Part shown: positions 25,925 through 35,532 of the stretch, one piece after another
How positions within the stretch are numbered: the first letter of the stretch is position 1
Layout of the letters: every line of letters starts with the position of its first letter
From: Rhodospirillales bacterium
Lineage (GTDB): Bacteria > Pseudomonadota > Alphaproteobacteria > Rhodospirillales > UBA2165
Assembly: GCA_028345065.1 (NCBI GenBank)
Contig: JAOMCN010000010.1
Span: 1-49,306 of the forward strand
Reading direction: 5' to 3'
Length of the DNA stretch: 49,306 bases
Program-made: the position numbers and the translations under genes
Notes under the pieces: generated by a model
The model's database searches: none
What the model saw: the letters and a program-made list of their open reading frames with translations, nothing else
Told to the model about the DNA's origin: nothing

Positions 25925-27008
25925 GACTGAAACCTTCAGTTAACCGCAATTTTAATTTATTCCTGCTGAGTTCTTTTAAACCTAATTTTTCAAAGGTGCG
26001 GTCCGATGCAAACAAATCCTCAACAGTGATAGCCGAGGCTATCGCCAAGAGGCCCTGAGTGATCGGCAAATCAAGTCCAATCCATTTTGCTAAGGACAAC
26101 ATAAAAGAAAGGCCCAGGGCGGTATCTTCCCGCATGTATCGATGACTTCTAAGATCAATACTTTCTCTCCAATCACCACTATCTGTAAGTTTTTCGTGAG
26201 AGGAGTTACCGTACATCCATTCCTCATCATTATCACTATAATGATTTGCTAATTGAAAATGCGGTTCGCCATAACCTAGCGCTTCGCGTAATCTGATACG
26301 CTCTTTATCCAGCGCATCCGTTACTTTCCGGATAGAAGGTTGGGTCCCCTCGTTGTGGATATCCCAAGCATCAAAATGTTCCAACGGTCCAGCATTCATA
26401 ATTATTAATGGGGGGTGAATAATTGGCCCGGCATTCATCAATGCACCATCTAGGGCATCTTGGAGTGGCTCAATCGAAGAATAGGCTTCAGAAATGGTTG
26501 TTAGTGCGCGGTTTGTATCGTTTGCTGGAAACACACCTGTCGGTAAACGCGTAGCATAAACACTAATCCGGACGTGTTCCTCCGATTGTTTTCTAGCAAG
26601 GTAAGGCAGTGTTCCAGTTTCAGCAAATGCCACTTTGACAGATCTGCCAGCTTCCATTAACGCCCGAGCAAATATATAGGTACCAAATGTTGCAGGGGGA
26701 ATGAAAACAACTTGGTCATCCTGAAGATACGGTGCAATGAGTTGTGATAGAGGTCCATGGGTCGTGCAAGGTACTGGGATTACTATAAGTTCGGCGCCTT
26801 CCAGGGCCTCAACAATATTTGTCGTAAGGGTATCAATGGGGACACCCCGGGTCCCCTGCCAGTCTGTTAGGATAATTTCTCCAGAAGACAAAACTGCTGA
26901 GAAAGCGTCAGCGTTCTGTCGCCAAAGCCGTACTGAATGACCTTTGCTTGATAAATCAACGGCTGAAGCATATCCACCATTTCCACCCCCTATCACCGCG
27001 ATTTCCAT
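25917..27008 (-). CDS. Opine/octopine dehydrogenase-family oxidoreductase
   Basis: The 363-residue protein has an N-terminal Rossmann domain with IGGGNGGYASAVDL at 6-19 and an IPVPCTTHG segment. The C-terminal domain carries MNAGPLEHFDAWDIHNEG, the conserved catalytic-His/Asp region of the NAD/NADP octopine/nopaline dehydrogenase family. Known members reductively condense an amino acid with a 2-keto acid or oxidise such opines. I start at 27008 because a GAAAGAG site precedes it; an in-frame codon exists at 27023. The overlap with the hydroxyacyl-CoA-type dehydrogenase and the nearby TauD-type dioxygenase suggest a small catabolic or synthetic set, which is inferred. Confidence 0.75.
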   Translation of the reverse strand: MEIAVIGGGNGGYASAVDLSSKGHSVRLWRQNADAFSAVLSSGEIILTDWQGTRGVPIDTLTTNIVEALEGAELIVIPVPCTTHGPLSQLIAPYLQDDQVVFIPPATFGTYIFARALMEAGRSVKVAFAETGTLPYLARKQSEEHVRISVYATRLPTGVFPANDTNRALTTISEAYSSIEPLQDALDGALMNAGPIIHPPLIIMNAGPLEHFDAWDIHNEGTQPSIRKVTDALDKERIRLREALGYGEPHFQLANHYSDNDEEWMYGNSSHEKLTDSGDWRESIDLRSHRYMREDTALGLSFMLSLAKWIGLDLPITQGLLAIASAITVEDLFASDRTFEKLGLKELSRNKLKLRLTEGFSHD

Positions 27009-27149
27009 CACTAACTCTTTCAAACATGTAATTTAGAAATTAATTTTACAACACATCACATTTGGCGCTATACCCACAACCTAATTTAACAAGTCAAATA
27101 ATTGATATATGATTTTAAGACTTAACCTTGGGTTATAAAATTTGTGCAA

Positions 27150-28178
27150 ATGAATTTCGATAATTCCAACTGGCTTGGACGGGATATCCAGAACTCAGAA
27201 CGATGGATCCATAATCTTTCGCCAAACGACGTTGGCGAGATAGAAAGTGCGTTATCAACTTCCAAATCCCAAAATTTGACGCTGGCGCAAATGACCGCGG
27301 CTAACTTTCCACTGCCCAATTTCTCAAAATCTTTAGACAATATGTTGGAAGAGCTTGAGAACGGTTTAGGCCTTTATCTTTTAAGAGGGTTCCCTGCTAA
27401 TAATTATAATAAGGATGACCTGCGCAGGATATTCTGGGGTATAGGACTTCATTGTGGTACGGCGGTATCTCAAAGTAAGCGCGGTGATGTATTGGGTGAC
27501 GTACGCAACATCGGAACACCCCATGACGGCCCAAATTTTAGGGGTTACACAAGCAACAGTGAGCTTACCTATCATTGCGACGCTGCAGACGTGACAGGAC
27601 TTTTTTGCCTTCATCCAGCAAAAATAGGAGGGCTCAGCAGAATTGTAAGCCTTTCAAATATCCATAACCAAATACAGATCGAACGCCCTGACTTGTTGTC
27701 AATATTGTATCAACCCTTTTATTGGGGACGACAAGGTAATGAATTACCTGGACAAAACCCATATTATACTCAGCCAATTTTTTCGATTTGTGAGGGTAAA
27801 TTCGCTGGCCGCTATACCCGAACACACATACGAACGGCAGAACTTGGAGGAGTAACGCCGCCGTTGACCGACCTGCAGCAACAAGCCCTAGCCTTAATAG
27901 ACGAGATATGCGAGAGACCTGAGTTTCAACTAACTATGATGTTCAAGGCGGGTGACATGCAGTTTCTAAATAATCACGTTACTTTACACACCAGAACGGC
28001 ATTTGAAGATTATGAAATGCCTAATCTTAAGCGTCATTTATTGCGCCTTTGGTTTTCCCCACCAAATAGTCGAACTCTGGATATGGGATTTGAGCCGTTC
28101 TTTCGGAAAATCAAAGCCGGCACTGTCAGAGGAGGTTTTCCCGGACACGATCATGAATTTCATTTTCAGACAGATTAA
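27150..28178 (+). CDS. TauD/TfdA-type Fe(II)/2-oxoglutarate dioxygenase
   Basis: The 342-residue protein has the HxD part of the iron facial triad at H142 and D144 (TYHCDAADV) and the distal His near residue 280 (LHTRTAF), whose following Arg would bind 2-oxoglutarate. This is the TauD/clavaminate synthase-like pattern. Substrates in the family are diverse sulfonates, quaternary amines and acids; none can be chosen here. I use ATG 27150; GTG 27144 is possible. It diverges from the opine-dehydrogenase-like gene across a 141-base gap with no operator that I can support. Confidence 0.8.
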   Translation: MNFDNSNWLGRDIQNSERWIHNLSPNDVGEIESALSTSKSQNLTLAQMTAANFPLPNFSKSLDNMLEELENGLGLYLLRGFPANNYNKDDLRRIFWGIGLHCGTAVSQSKRGDVLGDVRNIGTPHDGPNFRGYTSNSELTYHCDAADVTGLFCLHPAKIGGLSRIVSLSNIHNQIQIERPDLLSILYQPFYWGRQGNELPGQNPYYTQPIFSICEGKFAGRYTRTHIRTAELGGVTPPLTDLQQQALALIDEICERPEFQLTMMFKAGDMQFLNNHVTLHTRTAFEDYEMPNLKRHLLRLWFSPPNSRTLDMGFEPFFRKIKAGTVRGGFPGHDHEFHFQTD

Positions 28179-28250
28179 ATCGGTATGTTTTGCGAGCCAA
28201 CAAATAGCAACCTTGTTCATTCACTCTATAAGCGCAACATTTGTCGGACA

Positions 28251-29420
28251 TCAACCAAAAAATCCATCGCCACTTCTGCGAACGTAGGCTTTTCTTTCAA
28301 ATTTTTTATCTAATTCACCGTTCATCGCATTTCTCATCCACTCTGCCACAAAATGAAAAGTAGCTTGGCCAGCTAAAGCAACCGGAGCAAATATTGGATG
28401 GAATTCGTCCTCAAAAATCCACATTTCCTTTGGTCCGGGCAAAGCCTTAAATACCGCCTCCGCATCCTCCAGAGGATTCAATGGATCAAATTCACCTGTT
28501 GCCATCAGAACGGGACACATGACATTTTTGGCGTGATTTTTTAACGTAAAACCAACACTCATCTCATCAAACAAGCCCTCGTCCTCCATCCCGGCCATAG
28601 CCATAAATACCTGCTTAAATCTTATCGGGGCCTCATCAAAAATCGTCAACCTATCCCAATAGTAACAAGCTATTGCTCCGGCAACTGCGGCAAAGCGGGG
28701 CTCCGCCGCCGCTGCTCGCATCGACCAAAATGTACCAAAACTTCGCCCGCAAACTCCGATCCGGTTTGGATCCACTTCTGATCGGGAAACAAGAAATTCA
28801 AAAGCAGCCTTCGCAGCTGTAACATGGTTATCTGGATTGACATAAATACCACGTTCCAGCATTTCACCCTGGCCAGGGCCGTCAATGGCCAATACATGTA
28901 TCCCCCGTTGAACAAACTCATTCTCCAAGGGGTTGGGGTAGTTTTCTTTTGTATTATCCATACCAGGAATAAAAACCACAGCAGGTGCTCGACCTTCAAC
29001 CACAGCCTTGTGGAAAACACCGGGAACATTGGAAATCTCAGATGGAATGCTGACCAACTCAATCGGATATTCATTTATTTCGTAAAGTCTCTCTGCACAC
29101 TGCCGACAACTTTCATACAACTCCCAACGCCAATCGGAGATGATGGGAATCGTAAAATGTTGCGCCTCACGATATTTTTCTGAAGCAATTCGATAAAGCC
29201 CCCGGGCACTGACAATGTCTCCACGCTTATCGGCTTCCTTGGCTAAACACTCTGCATGTTCCGCTTCGCGGGCGAGATGTTTAGAAACCATGCGTATACT
29301 CTTAGCCTGGATGGGCATGTTGCGGCCATCCATCTCAAAATGAACTGCCCTGCCCGTAGTCTTGAGAATGTAATCATAAATCCACTGCTGGCCATCTCTG
29401 CCTCTTGCAGGTCTTTTCAT
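28251..29420 (-). CDS. Alpha/beta hydrolase
   Basis: The 389-residue protein has a helical N-terminal part (1-130) and an alpha/beta hydrolase core with a nucleophile elbow around GVCGRSFGT (Ser), an acid in TGEFDPLNP and a His in FEDEFHPIF. The length and the helical cap resemble the 2,6-dihydroxypseudooxynicotine hydrolase/FrsA-like esterase group more than simple esterases. There is no signal peptide, so it is likely cytoplasmic. It converges with the dioxygenase gene with a 72-base gap that has no clear terminator. Confidence 0.75.
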   Translation of the reverse strand: MKRPARGRDGQQWIYDYILKTTGRAVHFEMDGRNMPIQAKSIRMVSKHLAREAEHAECLAKEADKRGDIVSARGLYRIASEKYREAQHFTIPIISDWRWELYESCRQCAERLYEINEYPIELVSIPSEISNVPGVFHKAVVEGRAPAVVFIPGMDNTKENYPNPLENEFVQRGIHVLAIDGPGQGEMLERGIYVNPDNHVTAAKAAFEFLVSRSEVDPNRIGVCGRSFGTFWSMRAAAAEPRFAAVAGAIACYYWDRLTIFDEAPIRFKQVFMAMAGMEDEGLFDEMSVGFTLKNHAKNVMCPVLMATGEFDPLNPLEDAEAVFKALPGPKEMWIFEDEFHPIFAPVALAGQATFHFVAEWMRNAMNGELDKKFERKAYVRRSGDGFFG

Positions 29421-29556
29421 AATTCAACCCCTCTACGCTCCGTTGGTATTCCAAAATTTTTGAATTTTTAGACAAGGAAGCATTCCATTGACTTTAGATC
29501 AATATTTTATCAAAGAGCTAGGGACGGCAATAGGACCTGAAGGAATTTAGGATATG

Positions 29557-30408
29557 CTAGTTGGTGACGTGAGTACTTTCAACAAGAGCGCTAATCTCCT
29601 CCATCGAAAACCTATGCAGCTTTAGGTCCTTCAATAGTTTAATTTCTATTACCGTTTCAAGCGCTAGGTATCGGTCAATCATTGCGGATACAAAGTCAGC
29701 CATATTCCCCGTTTGTCCGGGTACAGCCAAGATATTACTTATAAGTTCTCTACGTATTAAGGGAGGAAAGTTAAGAAGCTCCAGTGCAAGAAGCTTTTTC
29801 ACAGTAACCGGAATTTTCTCGCTACTATATATGCTATCGATACAAAAACTGTAGATTCCAAAATCAAGCCTACCAGCTACCTCCTGAGTAAACCCTTTAA
29901 ACTCATCCATAAATGATCGCTCTGATATCTCCCGTACCATCAACTTCCTAACCACAACCAAAAAATCACGATAACGTAACCTGGCGGGGTTAAGCTTGTT
30001 ACCTAATTCTGCTTCCAAGTCCCGTATTTCGGCAGCGCGGAAACGTGATGATATTAACGATTGCGCTGCATTCCGAACATCTCCCGCCAGCGTCTGCTCT
30101 CCTATCAAATAAAATAGGCGCTCATATTTGTCACGCTGTGCAACATCCATTATTGGTATAGTTTGACTGAGTGGTAATAACGCAGCCTCGGCAACCAACC
30201 CATCTCTAGAATAGATTGCTGCCATCGCCGCCGCGTCCGGCATAAAATTTTCTTCACGAAGGTCATCCGTGATAATAAATCTAGATCCCGATGCCACCGT
30301 CAGATAACGACCAAGTTTTGCGCAAGTCAAAAAGTGATCGGCTAGATTGCCGCCCACATTTTCTCCATTGGTTAGAAAAATATCTTCGTTGGTAGCTGGT
30401 TGGGTCAT
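29557..30408 (-). CDS. Unrecognised protein
   Basis: The 283-residue protein has no signal peptide, membrane segment or catalytic motif that I recognise. It is rich in Leu/Ile helices with heptad-like spacing, and a patch around 120-180 (AAEIRDLEAELGNKL) may be a coiled coil. It lies alone between the alpha/beta hydrolase and a 225-base gap that holds no supported gene. Strand and frame are supported by length and by lack of competing frames. Confidence 0.6.
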   Translation of the reverse strand: MTQPATNEDIFLTNGENVGGNLADHFLTCAKLGRYLTVASGSRFIITDDLREENFMPDAAAMAAIYSRDGLVAEAALLPLSQTIPIMDVAQRDKYERLFYLIGEQTLAGDVRNAAQSLISSRFRAAEIRDLEAELGNKLNPARLRYRDFLVVVRKLMVREISERSFMDEFKGFTQEVAGRLDFGIYSFCIDSIYSSEKIPVTVKKLLALELLNFPPLIRRELISNILAVPGQTGNMADFVSAMIDRYLALETVIEIKLLKDLKLHRFSMEEISALVESTHVTN

Positions 30409-30633
30409 GCCGTTCTGACGAGCCTAGCTTGCATATAGAGATTAAGCATATACTACCAAGAAAAACAATTCTACACCCCCAGAGGAATTAACAATGGGTC
30501 AAGAAAACACCATCAACAATCAAAGTAAAATAGTTTGGCAGTAGGGTTGCTAATTTTCGCAAAAAACACTAGGCGATGTAGCTAAATAAAAAACTCTTAC
30601 AGGCTTCAATTATTTTAATTTGAGTAATTCAGG

Positions 30634-31641
30634 TTACCAACCAAGACGTAAATTAATCTCTTTTGCTACATCGTTGGCCGAGTTAAATTGAACTGACTTC
30701 CAGTGTTTTAATTCATTTTGTAGTGGTCGTGCTGCATCCATTGCATAGAGCTCTGCGTGGAACCTGAGATGTTTGACGCTCGAAAATTCGGTAGGAGTAT
30801 AAATGTAAACTCCCCCGGGTGCAGCGCAGGCTTCACTCAGCATGGTTATTGAATCGCCAGTAACAACGAGTATGTCAGAATATGAGAGTATTCCCAAATA
30901 AGGGTTTTCGTCGCCATTATTCCAACGATTGAAATAAACAGTTTCACGGCCAAGTTTGCCCAACTTCTCAAATAGCGTATCCGCAGCTTTACCTGTCCGT
31001 CTGCTGGTTGTGACTATTATTGACCCACCCGAGGTGCTGTTATGGTCAGCAATCAATTGGGCTAATTCCTCGACCTGTTTGGTTCCAAATGGCATACGTT
31101 TGGTAGCACCTCCGACAATAAGACCAACTATTGGCCTTGGTAGTTGGCTAAATTCTTGTTGCCACCTAGATCTGGCCTCAGAAAGAACCACATCGGTTAT
31201 TGGATTTGGCGCGCCAGTAATACTCCAAATATTACGTCCCTCAATTTGATCGTGCTTGGGGACAGCGATAAGATCGAGTTCCGCTACCAAACCATCTCCT
31301 GGAAACATAATCTGACAAATGAATGACCGACCTTCTGATTTGCGTTTGATGTGCAAAGCGACTGATGCCGCCCGTCGGCCCGCTGAGATTACTAAATCCG
31401 GCCACGGGGGTAAAATGTACTTCTTCGCATTTGAGGTTATAGTCCGCAAGGATCCCCCGAGTAATAAATTTGGCAATCGACCAAAAGCGGAAAGTTCCAG
31501 CTTTTTGATTTGGTATTTGACTTTAATTGCATCCGCAACGCCAACGGCTTGATTGCCCGTGCCAGGCCTCTCATCCTTCAAAACCCAAACTAAAGGCCCA
31601 TCGGTTCTTGATTGAGCTTTAAGCATAAAATCTAAAGGCAA
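30634..31641 (-). CDS. ELM1-like (mitochondrial fission ELM1 family) protein
   Basis: The 335-residue protein opens with WVLKDERPGTGNQAVGVADA and contains LVISAGRRAASVAL, LIGG-like VGLIVGGATKRMPFG and VTGDSITMLSEACAAPGGVY. This is the conserved series of the ELM1/DUF1022 family, a GT-B-like fold common in Alphaproteobacteria and mitochondria. The molecular function is not established; a nucleotide-sugar enzyme acting on an envelope glycan is a common suggestion. It lies 77 bases after the TPR-sulfotransferase gene on the same strand. Confidence 0.85.
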   Translation of the reverse strand: MPLDFMLKAQSRTDGPLVWVLKDERPGTGNQAVGVADAIKVKYQIKKLELSAFGRLPNLLLGGSLRTITSNAKKYILPPWPDLVISAGRRAASVALHIKRKSEGRSFICQIMFPGDGLVAELDLIAVPKHDQIEGRNIWSITGAPNPITDVVLSEARSRWQQEFSQLPRPIVGLIVGGATKRMPFGTKQVEELAQLIADHNSTSGGSIIVTTSRRTGKAADTLFEKLGKLGRETVYFNRWNNGDENPYLGILSYSDILVVTGDSITMLSEACAAPGGVYIYTPTEFSSVKHLRFHAELYAMDAARPLQNELKHWKSVQFNSANDVAKEINLRLGW

Positions 31642-31718
31642 ATGCCACCCAACTGCTAATCACTATTCTAACCTAAGCCCCGTAGTGAGATGTTCCTAGT
31701 CTGAGAATAATATTTTGT

Positions 31719-33635
31719 TTAACGATAAGAAGCATCTAATTCAGCATTAAACGTACCCAAGTAATTTTTGAAGAGCTTCCATCGACCAACCGAACTCGTA
31801 TAAATAGGTTCACGAACCTGCCACTTTGATGCTGTACGAACCCCGCCAGGTGACGAAAAAAAATTCAGACATTCCTCGTCCCAGTCAAGCCCAATAAAGT
31901 CAATAATTTCTCGGCTCTTTCCTTCTAGGTTATTTACCAAGTCCTCGTATTGTAATTTCAGAATTGGTAAAGGTAATACTTTATGCCAATGAGCCATTAT
32001 CCGACGATACATATTGAAGTAAACGCCAATATGGCGGAGGTCACAACTCCAAGGCTGCATATTGGAAAAATTTTGAAAATAACATGACATTGCAATATCT
32101 CGAGGCTCGCGTTGACAATCAATGATCTTGGCCCGTGGATAAAGAAGGGCAATTAAACCAAGGTAGAGATAGTTAAGCGGCATCTTATCAATAATTCTTC
32201 GTGCACCGGAAAGATCTTTCAACATCTCTAGATCTGAATTTGCAAGTTCAATACTTTCAATCCTACTTAAATTAGTAATCAACTCTGGAAACTCACACTT
32301 TTTATTCGCTTCTCTTTCTAAATTTTGTACGATTTTTGGTATCGCGTTGCGTTCCCCCGCTCCATAAATTTCTCGGTGGCTCGCTGCTATCTTCTCGACC
32401 AGTGTAGTTCCGGAGCGAGGCATGCCGACAACAAAAATCGGCTGTTCCGTCCCTATACCAAAGTTAGTACGGTCTTTAAAAAAAACTTCAGTATAAACGT
32501 TCATGGCTCTTTCGACTAACTCCTGATGAGCAATCGGATCGAAAGTGTATCCTTTGGTAGCTAATAATTTTTTTCGCAGGTTATTACCTGCTGCACAAAA
32601 TGTAATCGCCGGCATTGGTAGTTTACGTTTTTCTGCCTGCCACGCTAAAGCAAAGTTAATTTTTACTATTTTGTCAGACGAAATTGTCGAGGAATTTAAT
32701 AGTTCTTGTAATATCTGCAGCTGTTCTGGGCTCAAGAATCTTTTCCCTGATGTCGCAATAGCGTAATAGGCGTCAACATTATCCGGATCAATCCCTAGAG
32801 TCCGTTCAAAGCATCTCAGCGCCTGGTCCATTTCTCCTAATTCCGAATAACAAACACCTAAATTGAAAATAGATTCCGTTGACTCAGGATTAAATTCGAT
32901 CACTTTTTCGAAAAGGAGGATTGCCTCATTATATTTCAATTTAGCTGAATAAATTGATGCTAAGTTTACCATAGTTTGGCTGTTTCGGGGATCTAATTTG
33001 AGTGCTTTCTTGAAGCTTACTTCCGCTTCATCCAACTTGCCAGATGCCGATTGTGTTACTCCAAGTCCATGCAGAGCCTTGGCTAAGTTTGGCTGCAACT
33101 TCAACGCTAAACGGCTCCATTCTTCCGCTTCGTTAAATCTATCAAGCGCCGTCAGTAAAGATGAAAGATTGCAATAGATCATAACATTTCCCGGTTTGAG
33201 AGCTATGGACCTCTTACAAGCGTTAATTGCGTCGGAAATCTGCCCGAGACCTGCTAGGGCTTCACCTAGGATTCCCCAAGCCTCGGCATCATTTGGGCTA
33301 ATTTCTAGAGCCTTGCGGGAAGATGCTGCGGCTTCTACCCAATGGCCAATTTTTATATAAATGATAGCAAGATTGTTATGGAACACCGCTTGTTTATTAT
33401 CATTAGCTATTGCTTGCTGAATGAGTTTAATAGCGTGCGGAGTGTGTCCTAACTGGTGAGAAATAACACCTGATAGGTGAAGTGCGTCAACATGGTTTGG
33501 ATCAATCCTTAAAACACGTTTGTAATATTTTTCTGCCTTAGTAATCGCACCTTTTTGGTGGTGCTCCATAGCCCTATCCAGAAACTCACGAACTGGCTCT
33601 TGTGGAAGGTTTGATCTTGGAGCAATTTGACCCAT
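31719..33635 (-). CDS. TPR protein with C-terminal sulfotransferase domain
   Basis: About 350 N-terminal residues form roughly ten tetratricopeptide repeats (pattern Gxxxx-A-A--YxxALxxxPxxx). A sulfotransferase domain follows from about residue 385, with the phosphosulfate loop VVGMPRSGTTLVEK and a later IDCQREPRDIAMSCYF segment. This layout is known in alphaproteobacterial TPR-sulfotransferases, which resemble tyrosylprotein sulfotransferase. The TPRs may present the acceptor. I start at ATG 33635, four bases after the upstream stop; GTG 33701 is in frame but would overlap that gene by 62 bases, and neither has a good ribosome site. Confidence 0.8.
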   Translation of the reverse strand: MGQIAPRSNLPQEPVREFLDRAMEHHQKGAITKAEKYYKRVLRIDPNHVDALHLSGVISHQLGHTPHAIKLIQQAIANDNKQAVFHNNLAIIYIKIGHWVEAAASSRKALEISPNDAEAWGILGEALAGLGQISDAINACKRSIALKPGNVMIYCNLSSLLTALDRFNEAEEWSRLALKLQPNLAKALHGLGVTQSASGKLDEAEVSFKKALKLDPRNSQTMVNLASIYSAKLKYNEAILLFEKVIEFNPESTESIFNLGVCYSELGEMDQALRCFERTLGIDPDNVDAYYAIATSGKRFLSPEQLQILQELLNSSTISSDKIVKINFALAWQAEKRKLPMPAITFCAAGNNLRKKLLATKGYTFDPIAHQELVERAMNVYTEVFFKDRTNFGIGTEQPIFVVGMPRSGTTLVEKIAASHREIYGAGERNAIPKIVQNLEREANKKCEFPELITNLSRIESIELANSDLEMLKDLSGARRIIDKMPLNYLYLGLIALLYPRAKIIDCQREPRDIAMSCYFQNFSNMQPWSCDLRHIGVYFNMYRRIMAHWHKVLPLPILKLQYEDLVNNLEGKSREIIDFIGLDWDEECLNFFSSPGGVRTASKWQVREPIYTSSVGRWKLFKNYLGTFNAELDASYR

Positions 33636-33639
33636 TTGA

Positions 33640-34086
33640 CTAGTTAGTTTCGGTGTTTTGGAGCGCGCTAATACCATCAGTTCGCAGTATTGTGAGGACA
33701 CTGTAATACTCGGGTACCGAATATAATCTTGCTATGATCTGTGTTATATTTAGAAAATTAATCATGCCCTTACGTAAAGCAAAATTCGCCTCTCCTGATC
33801 TATTTTCAGTCTGTAAGATCTTACCAAGCGACATATAATAAATTGTGTTATCAGGTTGAAGAACTATAGCGGAATCAATCAACTTAATTGCACCAATTGG
33901 ATCTCCTTTTAAAAAAAGAATTATTCCCAAGCGATGACGGGCTGGGGCGCAGGTGGGGTCAAATTTCAATAATTTTTTATAAATTATTTTTGCTTGTTGC
34001 GTCTGGCCCGCTTTTTGATATTTAGCACCTATCGCTAGTAGTTCGCCTTGCATCGTAAGAGGAAAATTAGGAGTGTGCTGAGCCAT
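33640..34086 (-). CDS. TPR protein
   Basis: The product has about three tetratricopeptide repeats (QKAGQTQQAKIIYKKLLKFD, LFLKGDPIGAIKLIDSAIVL), and no catalytic domain. The ATG at 34086 gives the most natural N-terminus; the frame is open to an ATG at 34158 (172 residues). It ends four bases before the TPR-sulfotransferase, so it may assist it or be its displaced N-terminal part. It diverges from pyrE. Confidence 0.65.
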   Translation of the reverse strand: MAQHTPNFPLTMQGELLAIGAKYQKAGQTQQAKIIYKKLLKFDPTCAPARHRLGIILFLKGDPIGAIKLIDSAIVLQPDNTIYYMSLGKILQTENRSGEANFALRKGMINFLNITQIIARLYSVPEYYSVLTILRTDGISALQNTETN

Positions 34087-34219
34087 CAGCAACTTGCATA
34101 AATAAACTGCGAAATTAATATCGACCAAACTATAAACTAAATTATTATTGTAGATCATGTAGTCCGACGTCGAAGCTCATCTTATTAGTTTTTCATTATT
34201 TCATAGAGAGACCTTACAA

Positions 34220-34900
34220 ATGGTAAATACTGAAAAGGATTTTGAGAGAAGAGAACTAGGAGTAGCTGTGGCTAAGTGCCTTATTGATATAAAGGCAATC
34301 AACTTCCGACCACAAGATCCTTACAAGCTGACATCCGGTTGGGCCAGCCCCGTGTATATTGACTGCCGCAAGGTTATCGCTCATTTGAAGCAACGCCGTA
34401 CAATAATCAAAATGGCGGTCGATCTTATAACACGAGAAGTTTCTAATCCGATCGACATGGTAGCAGGTGGTGAAACCGCCGGAATACCTTATGCTGCCTG
34501 GATCTCTGAATCGCTTTCAAAACCCATGCTTTATGTCCGGAAAAAACCAAAGGGCTTTGCCCGCATGGCTCAGATTGAAGGTGACATGCCTCAGAGTAGC
34601 AGTGTTTTGCTTGTAGAGGACTTAGCAACGGATGGTGGAAGCAAAATTACATTTATAGATGCGTTAAGAAAGGCTGGCGGCATGGTAACAGATGTATTTG
34701 TCGTTTTTTATTATAGTGCCTTTCCAGGAGCTGAAGCCAATATGGCCAAAGCCGGCGTCAAAATGCATTACCTTTGCGACTGGTGGGACGTAATAGAAGT
34801 CGCTGAATCCGGAGGATATTTTACTACAAAAGAAATTGATGACGTAAAAGTATTCTTGGACGATCCATTGGGTTGGTCTGCCACCCATGGCGGCAAGTAA
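34220..34900 (+). CDS. pyrE: Orotate phosphoribosyltransferase
   Basis: The 226-residue protein converts orotate and PRPP to orotidine 5'-phosphate in pyrimidine synthesis. It has the PRPP-binding motif VLLVEDLATDGGSK near 129-142, the orotate-site LTSGWASPVYIDCRKV near 37-52 and the YVRKKPKGFA lysine region near 105-114. These match the alphaproteobacterial PyrE type. A GAGAG ribosome site precedes the ATG. No attenuator is visible. Confidence 0.95.
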   Translation: MVNTEKDFERRELGVAVAKCLIDIKAINFRPQDPYKLTSGWASPVYIDCRKVIAHLKQRRTIIKMAVDLITREVSNPIDMVAGGETAGIPYAAWISESLSKPMLYVRKKPKGFARMAQIEGDMPQSSSVLLVEDLATDGGSKITFIDALRKAGGMVTDVFVVFYYSAFPGAEANMAKAGVKMHYLCDWWDVIEVAESGGYFTTKEIDDVKVFLDDPLGWSATHGGK

Positions 34901-34909
34901 ATATTAAGG

Positions 34910-35392
34910 TTAGGTTCCCTTTCCATCACCATGGGTAGCAGTAAAGTCTGCGATAGCTCGCTTTAGCTCCGCAAGTTCTTTACAGCTAGATGGGCAGAGC
35001 CTTTCCAGTTTGGCCAGGTTTTCATTTGCCCCCGATAAATTTCCAAGTTTTAAAAAAAGCTCACCTTGATACTCGAGGGCACCTTTGTGATCAGGGTTAA
35101 TTGCAAATACTTGTTTATAAGACGACGCAGCCAAATCCAATTTGCCGGTCTTACGATAAGAGAAGCCAATATAGTTGTGGGCATCCGCGTTCTTCGGTTC
35201 TTGGGCAACTACTTTCTTTAATAAGCGTATAGCTATTTCAAATCGACCTGAGTAAACCGCAGACTTACCATTTGCAAAATGCTTTTTTGCTGAATTCGAA
35301 GTAGTATCGTCTTCGTTACCCATGGAAAGAACATGAGTCACGTCAAACATCAAAAAAGTAATAAGCACTGTAAATATGGCCAACAATTTCAT
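34910..35392 (-). CDS. Secreted TPR protein
   Basis: The 160-residue protein starts MKLLAIFTVLITFLMFDVTHV, a signal peptide, so I prefer ATG 35392 over the upstream in-frame codon at 35440. Three to four TPR units follow (NAKKHFANG..., NADAHNYIGFSYRKTGKLDL, HKGALEYQGELFLKLGNLSG), and a Cys pair (CPSSCKE) could form a disulfide in the periplasm. Its role is unknown; TPR proteins of this type often organise envelope or cell-wall complexes. It converges with pyrE, nine bases away. Confidence 0.8.
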   Translation of the reverse strand: MKLLAIFTVLITFLMFDVTHVLSMGNEDDTTSNSAKKHFANGKSAVYSGRFEIAIRLLKKVVAQEPKNADAHNYIGFSYRKTGKLDLAASSYKQVFAINPDHKGALEYQGELFLKLGNLSGANENLAKLERLCPSSCKELAELKRAIADFTATHGDGKGT

Positions 35393-35532
35393 TACATTTT
35401 CCCTAGGTGTTCCATTTGGTGGGCACCTGCCCTTAAACAAATAAAAAAAATCTCAATTAATTAGTCCTTATTTATCTAAAGCACTCGAAATTGAAATCAA
35501 CTGTTTTATTCTAATAAAGGGAGTTTAAGTCT

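Noticed and set aside
30494-30544. 16-codon frame with a good AGAGGAATT ribosome site in the 225-base gap
   Set aside because: Too short to support as a gene without conservation data.
33640-33701. TPR gene and TPR-sulfotransferase as one gene split by a frameshift
   Set aside because: The first frame ends naturally, a start four bases later suits the second, and its N-terminus does not continue a repeat; a break cannot be excluded but is not needed.
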